DNA of 6,218 nt from PVC group bacterium. Lineage in GTDB: Bacteria; Verrucomicrobiota; Kiritimatiellia; SS1-B-03-39; PXDE01. Both the position numbers and the translations under genes were made by a program. Positions 1 to 5,936 of the stretch are shown piece after piece. The notes below the pieces were generated by a model. The model made no database searches and was not told the origin of the DNA. It was given only the letters and a program-made list of their open reading frames with translations. Numbering within the stretch: the stretch's first letter is position 1; every line of letters starts with the position of its first letter. The stretch is from NCBI GenBank assembly GCA_003566475.1, contig PXDE01000133.1, forward strand, positions 1 through 6,218. The letters are read 5' to 3'.

Positions 1-282
1 GCCTTCATCCTCGCCCCCGGCCCCGCCCTCGAGGTGGCCCGGGCCATCGTGGAGGCTCCGAGTCCCTACCCGGCCGGCCGGGCCGCCGCTCTCGCCGCCA
101 TCCGGGTCATGCGCGAAGGGGCGAAGGCCGGGAACCTCCGGATCACCGACCGCGAGCTCCCCTGGCTCGACACCATGGAGGACGCGGTGGAGAGCCTCCC
201 CGACGCCGAGGACGCCTTCGTCGCCCGGATGATGGACGAGGTGGACACCACCCGGTTCCTGGCCGGCGAGTACGATCTGTGA
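1..282 (+). CDS. C-terminal fragment of a probable MtaB-like corrinoid methyltransferase (5' end outside window)
   Basis: Frame 1 is open from the first base to the TGA at 280-282, giving 93 residues that start AFILAPGPALEVARAIVEAP and end in GEYDL. An internal GTG at 34 is not a convincing start, because the reading frame and family resemblance continue upstream to the window edge. The pattern (a hydrophobic 'LAPGPALEVARAIVE' stretch, a helix with 'RITDRELPWLDTMEDAVESLPDAEDAF', then a short acidic tail) resembles, from memory, the C-terminus of the methanol:corrinoid methyltransferase MtaB family. That family takes the methyl group from the substrate and passes it to the Co(I) corrinoid protein. 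The catalytic barrel and zinc site are outside the window, so the substrate cannot be inferred. The next gene begins 7 nt after the stop, and the downstream corrinoid protein and activator fit this role. Other C-terminal helical methyltransferase subunits cannot be excluded. Confidence 0.55.
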   Translation, partial: AFILAPGPALEVARAIVEAPSPYPAGRAAALAAIRVMREGAKAGNLRITDRELPWLDTMEDAVESLPDAEDAFVARMMDEVDTTRFLAGEYDL

Positions 283-289
283 TTCGGCC

Positions 290-1420
290 ATGAACGCGAC
301 GAAGACCGCAGATCCCTTCCGCCTCCGCCCCCCCTGGTCGGGGACGTTGACCGCGCGGGAGCGGTTTGTGCGGCAGATGCGTCATCAGCCGGTGGACCGG
401 TGCTTCAACATGGAGTTCGGGTACTGGAACGAGAACTTCCAGACCTGGCCGATGTTCCGCGACCATGGGATCCGCAGCAACGAGGAGGCGGATGTCGCGC
501 TGGGATTCGATCCGTTTCCGGCCGTGTGGCCCCTCTGGATCCATCCCGGGTTCCCGGAGGGCGTGGTCGAGGACCGGGGGGCGACCCGGATCGTCCGCAA
601 CCGCGACGGCCTGCTGGCCGAGGTGCCCCGGGACGGGCACGACACCATCCCGCACTTCGTGGGATCGAGTATCGTCACTCCCGAGGACTGGGCCGAGGTC
701 AAGGCGGAGCGGTTCCGCCGCGACGACCCCGCCCGGCGGGTCGACGTCGCGGCCCTCAAGGCCCGCCATCCCGACGACCGCGACTATCCGCTCCACGTGC
801 ACTGCGGCTCCATGATCGGCAAGGTGCGCGACCTGCTGACCTTCGAGGGCCTGACCTACGCCACGGCGGACTACCCCGACATGGTCGAGGACATGGTCGA
901 GACGATGTGCGTGCTCATCGAGGATTTCCTCGACCAGGTGCTGCCCGCCGTCCGGTTCGACGGCGCCTCGGGATGGGAGGACATCTGCTTCCGGAGCGGG
1001 CCGCTGATCACCCTCGGCTTCTTCCGGCAGGTGGTGGTGCCCCGGTACCGGCGGATCGGAGCGAAGCTCCGGGCCCACGGGGTGGATCTCTGGTACACCG
1101 ACTGCGACGGCGACGTGCGACCGCTCATCCCCGGGTTTCTGGAGGCGGGGATCAACACCCTGTTCCCGTTCGAGGTGAGCTGCTCCGGGCATCCCGGCGA
1201 GGTGCTGCGGCGGTACGGCCCCGACCTGCGCATCCTGGGCGGGGTCGATAAGCACGCCCTCATCGCGGGCCCTGAGGCCATCCGGGCCTATCTGGAGAGC
1301 GTGGCCCCCCTGGTCGAGGCGGGAGGGTTCATCCCCTTCTGCGACCACCGCTGCCCGCCCGATGTCGCCCAGGAGAATTACCTCTACTACCTTGATCTCA
1401 AGCATTGTATGTTCGGCTAA
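290..1420 (+). CDS. URO-D superfamily methyltransferase-like protein (MtaA/CmuA-type, substrate unknown)
   Basis: This 376-residue protein has the length and layout of the uroporphyrinogen decarboxylase superfamily, which includes the cobalamin:coenzyme M methyltransferases MtaA/MtbA. The N-terminal family signature is TARERFVRQMRHQPVDR (residues 21-37). A strand-turn motif YTDCDGDVRPLIP lies at about 269-281, then LGGVDKHAL, then a C-terminal IPFCDHRCPPDV at 348-359. In MtaA/MtbA a His-x-Cys plus a distal Cys bind zinc for thiol activation. Here the His-x-Cys position reads T270-D271-C272, so the His is absent, while C351 sits where the distal Cys is expected and C355 is extra. It lies between the MtaB-like gene and the corrinoid protein, so a role in methyl transfer to or from the corrinoid is likely. 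Heme biosynthesis is unlikely in this context. The ATG at 290 has no clear Shine-Dalgarno sequence. A TTG at 347 (residue 20), just before the signature, is an alternative start. Confidence 0.88.
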   Translation: MNATKTADPFRLRPPWSGTLTARERFVRQMRHQPVDRCFNMEFGYWNENFQTWPMFRDHGIRSNEEADVALGFDPFPAVWPLWIHPGFPEGVVEDRGATRIVRNRDGLLAEVPRDGHDTIPHFVGSSIVTPEDWAEVKAERFRRDDPARRVDVAALKARHPDDRDYPLHVHCGSMIGKVRDLLTFEGLTYATADYPDMVEDMVETMCVLIEDFLDQVLPAVRFDGASGWEDICFRSGPLITLGFFRQVVVPRYRRIGAKLRAHGVDLWYTDCDGDVRPLIPGFLEAGINTLFPFEVSCSGHPGEVLRRYGPDLRILGGVDKHALIAGPEAIRAYLESVAPLVEAGGFIPFCDHRCPPDVAQENYLYYLDLKHCMFG

Positions 1421-1428
1421 CCCAACCC

Positions 1429-1433
1429 AGGAG
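1429..1433 (+). promoter_or_regulatory. Ribosome binding site of the corrinoid protein gene
   Basis: AGGAG sits 6 nt before the ATG at 1440. It is the best Shine-Dalgarno match in the operon and decides the start. The frame stays open further upstream into the URO-D gene, but those upstream codons are just the preceding gene read in another frame. It suggests this protein is translated more strongly than its neighbours, as expected for a stoichiometric methyl carrier. Confidence 0.8.
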
Positions 1434-1439
1434 ACCACG

Positions 1440-2066
1440 ATGTCCGAGCGCAACCAGGAACTCTACGACGCCATCATCCGAGGCGACCGCAAGACCGTGC
1501 AGGCGGAAGTCGAGAAGGCGATCGCCGACAAGCGGCCGGTGGTCGACCTGATGAACGGCTCCATGATCCCCGCCATGCGCGAGATCGGGGCCCGCTTCGC
1601 CCGCAACGAGGCCTACGTGCCCGAGATGCTCATCGCGGCCCGGGCCATGCAGACCGGCCTCAACCTGATCGAGCCCCTCCTGGCCGAGGCCGGACACGAG
1701 CCGCGGGCCCGGGTCTGCCTGGGCACCGTGAAGGGCGACCTCCACGACATCGGAAAGAACCTGGTGGGGATGATGCTCAAGGGCGCGGGCTTCGCGGTGG
1801 ACGACCTCGGGGTGGACTGCGACGTGGCCAAGTTCGAGGCCGGGGTCGGGCGGGGAGCCAACGCGGTCCTCTGCAGCGCGCTCCTGACCACCACCATGCC
1901 CTACATGAAGACCGTGGTGGAGCACTTCAAGGGCCAGGGCGTCAAGGTGATCATCGGCGGCGCGCCGGTCACCCAGAAGTACGCCGAGGAGATCGGCGCC
2001 GACGGCTACGGCGCCGACGCCAACGCGGCGGTGAGCGCCGTCGAGACCGTGCTGGGGCTGGTCTAG
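1440..2066 (+). CDS. Cognate corrinoid-binding protein (MtaC/MtbC/MttC family)
   Basis: This 208-residue protein is the normal length for a methyltransferase corrinoid protein, a soluble methyl carrier that shuttles between the substrate methyltransferase, the acceptor methyltransferase and the reductive activator. Residues 1 to about 85 form the helical cap domain (DLMNGSMIPAMREIGARF and EMLIAARAMQTGL). Residues about 87-208 form the Rossmann-like B12-binding domain. The cobalamin signature is complete: D100-L-H102-D-I-G105, with H102 the expected lower axial cobalt ligand, S146-x-L148 in 'LCSALLTTTMP', and the G173-G174 turn in 'IIGGAPVT'. Translation starts at the ATG at 1440, supported by AGGAG at 1429-1433. 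The gene lies 19 nt after the URO-D gene and 14 nt before the activator, so it is co-transcribed. The subfamily (methanol, methylamine, betaine or other) cannot be settled from the carrier alone. Confidence 0.95.
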   Translation: MSERNQELYDAIIRGDRKTVQAEVEKAIADKRPVVDLMNGSMIPAMREIGARFARNEAYVPEMLIAARAMQTGLNLIEPLLAEAGHEPRARVCLGTVKGDLHDIGKNLVGMMLKGAGFAVDDLGVDCDVAKFEAGVGRGANAVLCSALLTTTMPYMKTVVEHFKGQGVKVIIGGAPVTQKYAEEIGADGYGADANAAVSAVETVLGLV

Positions 2067-2080
2067 GCCTTCCCCTCGGG

Positions 2081-3994
2081 ATGACCCTTCGCCTCCGAAC
2101 CGGAGAGGAAACCGCCGAGGTCGAGGCCCGTCCGGGGCTCACCCTGGCCGATCTGGCGGCCAGCGCGGGGCTGGTGCTCAACACGCGGTGCGGCGGACAT
2201 GGCACCTGCGGGGGGTGTCGGGTGCGCCTGGGGCCGGGGGTCTATCGGTCCGACGGGGAGACCTGGACGGTTTGCGAGGGCGAGACTCGCGACGCCCTCG
2301 CCTGCCAGGCCTGGCTGACCGGCCCCGACGGGTCCATCGACGTCCCCTCCGCCTCGTTGCTCGAGCATGGGGCCCGTATCGCCGACGACTTCGTGGCCCC
2401 GGTGGTCGCGGGCCAGCCACGCCAGCGCAAGGTCTGCCTGTCGGTGCGTCCCGGCACCCTCGAGCATCCGGCCGCCCGCGACGAGCAGGTGGCGAGGGCG
2501 TTCCGCGACGCGGAGAGGATGCCCGGCCCGCTGCGCTGGCGCCCGGCCGCCCTCCGGGATCTCGCGGCCATCCCGGTGGAGGAGACCCGGCTCACGGTCA
2601 CCGCCGCCTTCTCCGAGGGGGCGTGGGACCTGGTCCGCTGCGAGGCCGGCGACACCTCGGGCGCCCACTGGGGTCTGGCTGTGGACATCGGCACCACCAC
2701 CGTGGTCGTCCTGCTGGTGGACCTCCGGCACGGCGTGATGACCGCGCGGGCGTCGCGCTACAACCAGCAGATCCGCCTGGCCGACGATGTGGCCTCGCGC
2801 ATTTCCAGAGCGTCGGATCCGTCGCAGGTGCGGGACTTGCAGCGGCTCCTTGTCGAGGACACCCTCAACCCGCTCATCCGCCAGCTCGTCGAGGCCCAGG
2901 GGATCCGCACCGACGACATCACCAGCCTGGTGGCGGCGGGCAACACGGTGATGACCCATCTCTTTCTAGGCTGGTCTCCGGACGGGCTGGGCCGGGTGCC
3001 CTTCACGCCGGTGTGTCTGACCCCCGCCCCGCTCCGCGCCGGCGACCTGGGTCTGGCCATGCACCCCGAAGGGACGGTGGAGGCGGCCCCGTCCATGGCC
3101 GGCTACGTGGGCGGAGACATCACCGCCGACGTCCACGTGTCCCGACTGGGCGGACTGCCGGGATGCGTGCTGCTGGTGGATCTGGGCACCAACGGCGAGA
3201 TGGTCCTGCGCACGGCGGACGGCAAGCTCACCGCCTGCGCCACCGCCGCCGGCCCCGCGTTCGAGGGGGCGGGCCTGCAGCACGGATGCCGGGCCGCCCA
3301 GGGGGCCATCGAGAAGGTGCGCATCGGTCCCGATGGCGACCTGAACCTCGAGGTCATCGGAAGTGGCCGGCCCCGGGGAGTATGCGGGTCGGGCATCATC
3401 GACTTCGTGGCCGAAGGCTGGCGGGCGGGCTGGATCAACGACCGGGGGCGGTTCGACCGCGACGCGATCGAGCGTCTGGGACGGTATGCCCATGTCGAGA
3501 TCATCTGCGGATCGTCCCACGCCTGCGTGCTGGTCCCGGCCGACGAGAGCGCCACCGGCCAGGCCGTCGTGGTCACCGAATACGACCTGTCGCAGGTGCT
3601 CAAGGCCAAGGCGGCCACCCATGCGGGCATGCGCGCCCTGCTCGCTGAGGCCGGCCTCGCTTTCGCCGACGTGGACACCCTGGTTCTGGCCGGGGGGTTC
3701 GCGCGGCATGTGGACCTGCGGAACGCCCAGCGCCTCGGGCTCCTGCCCGACATCCCCCTCGACCGGTTCGACGTCGTGGGCAACGGTTCCCTGGCCGGCG
3801 CCTACCAGGGCCTGGTCTGGGCCGGGGCCCTGGAGGCCATGCGGGAGCTGGCCCGCGAGGTGAACGTGGTGGAGCTCAACCTCACCGACACCTTCCAGGA
3901 CCACTTCATCGACGCGCTCGCCCTGCCCGGGCTCAACCCGGAGGCGTTTCCACGCGTCATGGCGGAATGCCGCCCGGAGGCGGGTGAGCCTTGA
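2081..3994 (+). CDS. Reductive activator of corrinoid proteins (RACE; [2Fe-2S] plus ASKHA ATPase, DUF4445)
   Basis: This 637-residue protein re-reduces inactive Co(II) corrinoid to Co(I) at the expense of ATP. The N-terminal domain (about 1-95) is a plant-type [2Fe-2S] ferredoxin with C37-x5-C43-x2-C46 and C75 (CGGHGTCGGC ... LACQ). A linker follows, then the ASKHA-type ATPase/activator domain (about 198-620). Its phosphate loop is D202-I-G-T-T-T207, with AGNTVMTHLFLG, a second nucleotide motif D367-L-G-T-N-G-E373, AGPAFEGAGLQHG, VCGSGIIDF and A537-G-G-F540. An N-terminal [2Fe-2S] cluster is the bacterial RACo/MtvA-like design, unlike archaeal RamA with C-terminal [4Fe-4S] clusters. The ATG at 2081 follows the corrinoid gene by 14 nt without a clear Shine-Dalgarno. 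The last eight residues (630-637, CRPEAGEP) appear foreign. An alternative tail for residues 627 onward lies 803 bp downstream at 4762-4812, beyond the toxin-antitoxin genes. Catalytic regions are intact, so it is probably functional. Confidence 0.95.
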   Translation: MTLRLRTGEETAEVEARPGLTLADLAASAGLVLNTRCGGHGTCGGCRVRLGPGVYRSDGETWTVCEGETRDALACQAWLTGPDGSIDVPSASLLEHGARIADDFVAPVVAGQPRQRKVCLSVRPGTLEHPAARDEQVARAFRDAERMPGPLRWRPAALRDLAAIPVEETRLTVTAAFSEGAWDLVRCEAGDTSGAHWGLAVDIGTTTVVVLLVDLRHGVMTARASRYNQQIRLADDVASRISRASDPSQVRDLQRLLVEDTLNPLIRQLVEAQGIRTDDITSLVAAGNTVMTHLFLGWSPDGLGRVPFTPVCLTPAPLRAGDLGLAMHPEGTVEAAPSMAGYVGGDITADVHVSRLGGLPGCVLLVDLGTNGEMVLRTADGKLTACATAAGPAFEGAGLQHGCRAAQGAIEKVRIGPDGDLNLEVIGSGRPRGVCGSGIIDFVAEGWRAGWINDRGRFDRDAIERLGRYAHVEIICGSSHACVLVPADESATGQAVVVTEYDLSQVLKAKAATHAGMRALLAEAGLAFADVDTLVLAGGFARHVDLRNAQRLGLLPDIPLDRFDVVGNGSLAGAYQGLVWAGALEAMRELAREVNVVELNLTDTFQDHFIDALALPGLNPEAFPRVMAECRPEAGEP

Positions 3995-4490
3995 GGGCGC
4001 CCATGCATTCAACCAGAAGGGACCGGCTGATGTGCAGCGAGCTCCTTTCTTGTATCGAGGCAAGCACTTCCAGGATCTCGGCCTTCGACCGCCTCCCCAT
4101 GCGTACCGACCTGATCAACAGCCCGACGGTGCCATGTGCACGCACGCCGAGTTGCCTTGCCGCCAGCCGGGCGGCGGTATCGTCAGTGAGCAGGAGGCCG
4201 TGCGGTTCCACTAACGCCAGATGCAGCGCCTCCATCTCTCCGGTATGCAGCGAGAGCAAACGGCCAACGGCCACCAGCCGATCGGGCCGGGTGCGGCCGG
4301 GCGTGCCGAGGATGGCTCCAGGGATGTCCGCGCCCGCAAGCCGAGGGCGATGCCGACCAACTTCAGACCGGACAGCGTCTGGAATCAGGATACGGGCAAA
4401 CCCATCCAGGACATCAAGGCAGTCCAGCTCATCCAGATGGATCAGCGGCCCGGCATCGCACACCGCCGTCCAGAGGACATGCTCAGCCAT
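3957..4490 (-). CDS. PIN-domain toxin of a type II toxin-antitoxin pair (DUF3368/VapC-like)
   Basis: Starting at the ATG at 4490-4488 (MAEHVLWTAVCDAGPLIHLD) this is 177 residues. An upstream extension in the same frame to 4583 is only antitoxin sequence read in another frame. PIN domains are small metal-dependent ribonucleases, and in toxin-antitoxin systems they usually cut tRNA or rRNA until bound by the antitoxin. The acidic residues are in place: D12 in 'VCDAGPLIHL', E85/E87 in 'HTGEMEALHLAL', and D103-D104 in 'LLTDDTAARLAARQLGV'. The helical segment 'HGTVGLLIRSVRMG' and the end 'SSLHISRSLLVE' are typical of the DUF3368-type PIN family. It overlaps the antitoxin by 8 bp, which is usual for translational coupling. 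Its last codons run into the 3' end of the activator gene (38-bp convergent overlap). The final 'PPPGGIPP' looks acquired from host or junction DNA. The RNA target is unknown. Confidence 0.85.
   Translation of the reverse strand: MAEHVLWTAVCDAGPLIHLDELDCLDVLDGFARILIPDAVRSEVGRHRPRLAGADIPGAILGTPGRTRPDRLVAVGRLLSLHTGEMEALHLALVEPHGLLLTDDTAARLAARQLGVRAHGTVGLLIRSVRMGRRSKAEILEVLASIQERSSLHISRSLLVECMGALKAHPPPGGIPP
3959..3967. repeat. Left copy of the 9-bp direct repeat flanking the toxin-antitoxin insertion
   Basis: ATGGCGGAA here is identical to 4762-4770, with mismatches on both sides (c..t against g..c). In the activator frame it encodes M627-A-E629. It looks like a target-site duplication, or one arm of a short repeat used in recombination. 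It also supplies the last codons of the toxin on the other strand, whose stop is at 3959-3957. Confidence 0.6.
3961..3983. repeat. Two overlapping 5-bp GC stems at the convergent gene ends
   Basis: GGCGG (3961-3965), CCGCC (3970-3974) and GGCGG (3979-3983) are each separated by 4 bases, so the middle arm can pair with either neighbour. The position is between the converging 3' ends of the activator and toxin genes. There is no T-run on either strand, so I do not call it an intrinsic terminator. It may be a scar of the insertion. Confidence 0.3.
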
Positions 4491-4680
4491 CGCCTCGGAG
4501 GCCCCACGCCACGTCTTCCCGAAGGAACGTCTCGGCCAGAGACGTCGAATGGGACTCCAGATGGCGGCGGAGGGCCTCTTCAATCAGAGCATCAAGGTTC
4601 TTGGCTCCCCCTTCCTGAACGAACTTCTCCGCCTGGCGAACGAGGTCCGCTGCAATGTGTGTCTGGACTGTGGTTTCCAT
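4483..4680 (-). CDS. Ribbon-helix-helix antitoxin paired with the PIN toxin
   Basis: This is a 65-residue protein. Residues about 3-9 (TTVQTHI) form the DNA-binding strand, about 11-24 helix 1, and 28-43 helix 2 (NLDALIEEALRRHLES): the ribbon-helix-helix plan of small antitoxins that dimerise on an operator and repress their own promoter. The C-terminal tail, LAETFLREDVAWGLRGDG, is the part expected to wrap around and block the toxin. A similar 'EDVxWGLxGD' ending is, from memory, common in antitoxins partnered with DUF3368-type PIN toxins. The ATG is at 4680-4678. A GAGG lies only about 2 nt upstream, too close to be a good Shine-Dalgarno site, so initiation may be leaderless or weak. Antitoxin first, toxin overlapping by 8 bp, is the standard order. 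It is divergent from the downstream URO-D gene. Confidence 0.85.
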   Translation of the reverse strand: METTVQTHIAADLVRQAEKFVQEGGAKNLDALIEEALRRHLESHSTSLAETFLREDVAWGLRGDG

Positions 4681-4686
4681 GCCCTC

Positions 4687-4715
4687 AAGCTACTTTGCAC
4701 CTGCTGCCGGATCAA
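4687..4715 (-). promoter_or_regulatory. Weak candidate promoter of the antitoxin-toxin pair
   Basis: On the - strand TTGATC (4715-4710) and TAGCTT (4692-4687) are separated by 17 nt. Each matches only part of the sigma-70 consensus. If used, transcription would start at about the antitoxin ATG and the mRNA would be nearly leaderless. This is a weak pattern call. Confidence 0.2.
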
Positions 4716-4734
4716 GCCTCCCGCCGTAGACCCC

Positions 4735-4755
4735 TGCCCGGGCAGCCGGTTGCCC
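4735..4755. repeat. Nested palindromes upstream of the antitoxin, possible operator
   Basis: TGCCCGGGCA (4735-4744) is a perfect 10-bp palindrome. It shares an arm with GGGCAGCCGGTTGCCC (4740-4755), a 16-bp inverted repeat with one mismatched pair. Three copies of the TGCCC half-site therefore fall within 21 bp, about 55-75 bp upstream of the antitoxin start. Ribbon-helix-helix antitoxins usually bind short palindromes at their own promoter, so an operator is plausible. The high GC content makes chance palindromes more likely. Confidence 0.3.
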
Positions 4756-4761
4756 GCAATG

Positions 4762-4770
4762 ATGGCGGAA
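4762..4770. repeat. Right copy of the 9-bp direct repeat flanking the toxin-antitoxin insertion
   Basis: ATGGCGGAA is identical to 3959-3967. It reads M-A-E in the frame that continues into the displaced activator tail. Confidence 0.6.
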
Positions 4771-4812
4771 CTCACCCTTGAGGGCACGCTTCAACCGGTC
4801 CAGGGCACATGA
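4762..4812 (+). pseudogene. Displaced 3' end of the corrinoid activator gene
   Basis: From the right repeat the sequence reads MAELTLEGTLQPVQGT followed by TGA at 4810-4812. The first three residues equal activator residues 627-629. Joining the two parts would give a protein of about 642 residues. Its stop would overlap the downstream ATG (4809-4811) as ATGA, exactly as that downstream gene overlaps its own successor at 5933-5936. This is a sequence-derived inference; no ortholog comparison was possible. A second colinear similarity, CCTTGAGGGC at 3989-3998 and 4776-4785, and TTCAACC at 4008-4014 and 4790-4796, hints that the duplicated stretch may once have been longer. Confidence 0.55.
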
Positions 4813-5936
4813 CCGCTGAACTCCCGAAACCCTCCTCCCGCCTCCAGGGCTGGTCATCCTCGCTGGCAAGCCTGGCCGGCTCGCCGCTGTCGCTCAAGCC
4901 CGAGTTCCCCGAGATCGCGGCCCGCTGGGAGGCGTGGTGGCGGTTCGAGGCCGACCGGCCGCTGTTCATCGCCCACCGGCCCGACGATCCCTCCATCCGG
5001 TGGGGCAAGGCCTTCGATCTGCTGGACGATCCCGAAGCCTACCTCGATGTCCGCCGGCGTCAGGTCGAGGCCACCCACTGGGCGGGCGACGCGGTGCCCA
5101 TGCTCCGCGTGGACCTGGGCCCGGTGGCCATGGCCCCGTTCCTGGGCGCGCCGATCTCGTTCTCGGAGTCCGAGCAGACGTCCTGGCACGAGCCGGTCTG
5201 GGCCGACGCCGATCCGCTCCCCCTGCCTGTCCTCGACCCGGAGAACCCCTGGCTCGTGCGCACGCTCGACCTGCTCCGCCACGTGGCCGCCGATGCCGCC
5301 GGGCGCTACCTGGTCGCCTTCCCCGATCTCACCGGCGCCGTCGACACCCTGGCCAACCTGCGAAGCTCCGAGCAGCTCTGTTTCGATGCGGTCGAGGATC
5401 CGGACCGCATGCGCCAGGCCGCCGACGCCGCAGTGGCCGCATGGTGGGAGGTCTTCGCGGCCATGCACGACACCGTGCTGGCCGAGGGGGCGGGGGTCAC
5501 GCAATGGCTCAACGCCTGGTCCATGACCCCCCACACCGTCCCCACCTGCGACTTCAACGTGCTGCTGGGTCCGGACGCGTTCCGCGAGGTCTGCCTGCCC
5601 TCCCTGGAATCGCAGGCCCGTCTGGCCGGGCGCTGCCTGTTCCACCTCGACGGCCCCCAGGCCGCCCGCCACGCCCCCGCCCTGGCCGGGTCGGCGGCCA
5701 TCACCGCGGTCCAGTACACCCCGGGCACCGCCACCCCTTCGGCGCTGGCCAAGCTCGACATGCTCCGGATGCTCCAGGAGCACGGCAAGCCCATCCTTGT
5801 CGTCACTCCCGAGGACGAGATCGAAGCGGTGTGCCAGGCCCTCGACCGGCGCGGGCTGGCCCTGTGGATCGAGGGGCCCTCGTCGGTGGCCCGGGCCGAC
5901 GAGCTGGCCGCCATGGTGCGTAGGTTCCCCGCATGA
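4809..5936 (+). CDS. Divergent URO-D superfamily protein (second copy)
   Basis: This 375-residue protein has the length and segment order of the uroporphyrinogen decarboxylase superfamily but differs strongly from the copy at 290-1420. Recognisable parts are an N-terminal 'RWEAWWRFEADRPLFIAHRP' (about 39-58), a central 'YLVAFPDLTGAVDTLANLRSSEQL', 'CDFNVLLGPDAFREVCLPSLE', and H279-L-D281-G282 in 'CLFHLDGPQAARH'. The His-Leu-Asp-Gly lies where MtaA/MtbA have the zinc-binding His-x-Cys, so the His is kept and the Cys is replaced by Asp. Conventional thiol-zinc chemistry is therefore doubtful. A corrinoid-linked methyltransferase or a substrate-handling role is inferred from the operon. The start at 4809 overlaps the TGA of the presumed original activator tail (ATGA), but that tail is now separated from its gene. 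Only a poor AGGG lies 3 nt upstream, so translation may have depended on coupling. The stop overlaps the DUF1638 start by ATGA. Confidence 0.8.
   Translation: MTAELPKPSSRLQGWSSSLASLAGSPLSLKPEFPEIAARWEAWWRFEADRPLFIAHRPDDPSIRWGKAFDLLDDPEAYLDVRRRQVEATHWAGDAVPMLRVDLGPVAMAPFLGAPISFSESEQTSWHEPVWADADPLPLPVLDPENPWLVRTLDLLRHVAADAAGRYLVAFPDLTGAVDTLANLRSSEQLCFDAVEDPDRMRQAADAAVAAWWEVFAAMHDTVLAEGAGVTQWLNAWSMTPHTVPTCDFNVLLGPDAFREVCLPSLESQARLAGRCLFHLDGPQAARHAPALAGSAAITAVQYTPGTATPSALAKLDMLRMLQEHGKPILVVTPEDEIEAVCQALDRRGLALWIEGPSSVARADELAAMVRRFPA

Larger units (their letters stand above)
3968..4770. mobile_element. 803-bp toxin-antitoxin insertion (no transposase)
   Basis: The segment holds the PIN toxin and ribbon-helix-helix antitoxin on the - strand, plus about 80 bp upstream of them, and is bounded by the repeat ATGGCGGAA. 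Removing one repeat unit plus the insert joins activator residues '..FPRVMAE' in frame to 'LTLEGTLQPVQGT', whose TGA overlaps the next gene's ATG. The module is less GC-rich than its surroundings: 34 of 60 G+C in the rows at 4021 and 4621, against 44 of 60 at 3061 and 46 of 60 at 5281. No transposase, integrase or convincing terminal inverted repeat is visible. The mechanism is therefore unknown and 'mobile element' is an inference from structure. Confidence 0.5.

Noticed and set aside
143..1453. Long - strand open frame opposite the first URO-D gene
   Set aside because: A GC-rich antisense shadow: low-complexity Arg/Gly/Pro/His composition, no motif, while the + strand carries clear family signatures.
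2188..3648. Long + strand frame inside the activator gene in another phase
   Set aside because: Arg/Gly/Pro-rich shadow. The activator frame holds the ferredoxin and ASKHA motifs throughout.
3961..3984. Intrinsic terminator between the activator and toxin genes
   Set aside because: Stems are only 5 bp and no T-run follows on either strand.
3991..4761. Long open + strand frame leading into the activator tail
   Set aside because: It is antisense to the toxin and antitoxin genes and shows no family pattern. Only its last 16 codons (from 4762) are meaningful, as the displaced activator end.
3968..4761. Classical insertion sequence or composite transposon
   Set aside because: No transposase gene. 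The inner ends (TGCCGCCCGG on the left, CATTGCGGGC on the right read inward) do not form convincing terminal inverted repeats.
4584..4787. Small - strand frame overlapping the antitoxin and its upstream region
   Set aside because: No recognisable domain. It overlaps the antitoxin in another frame and spans the insertion boundary.
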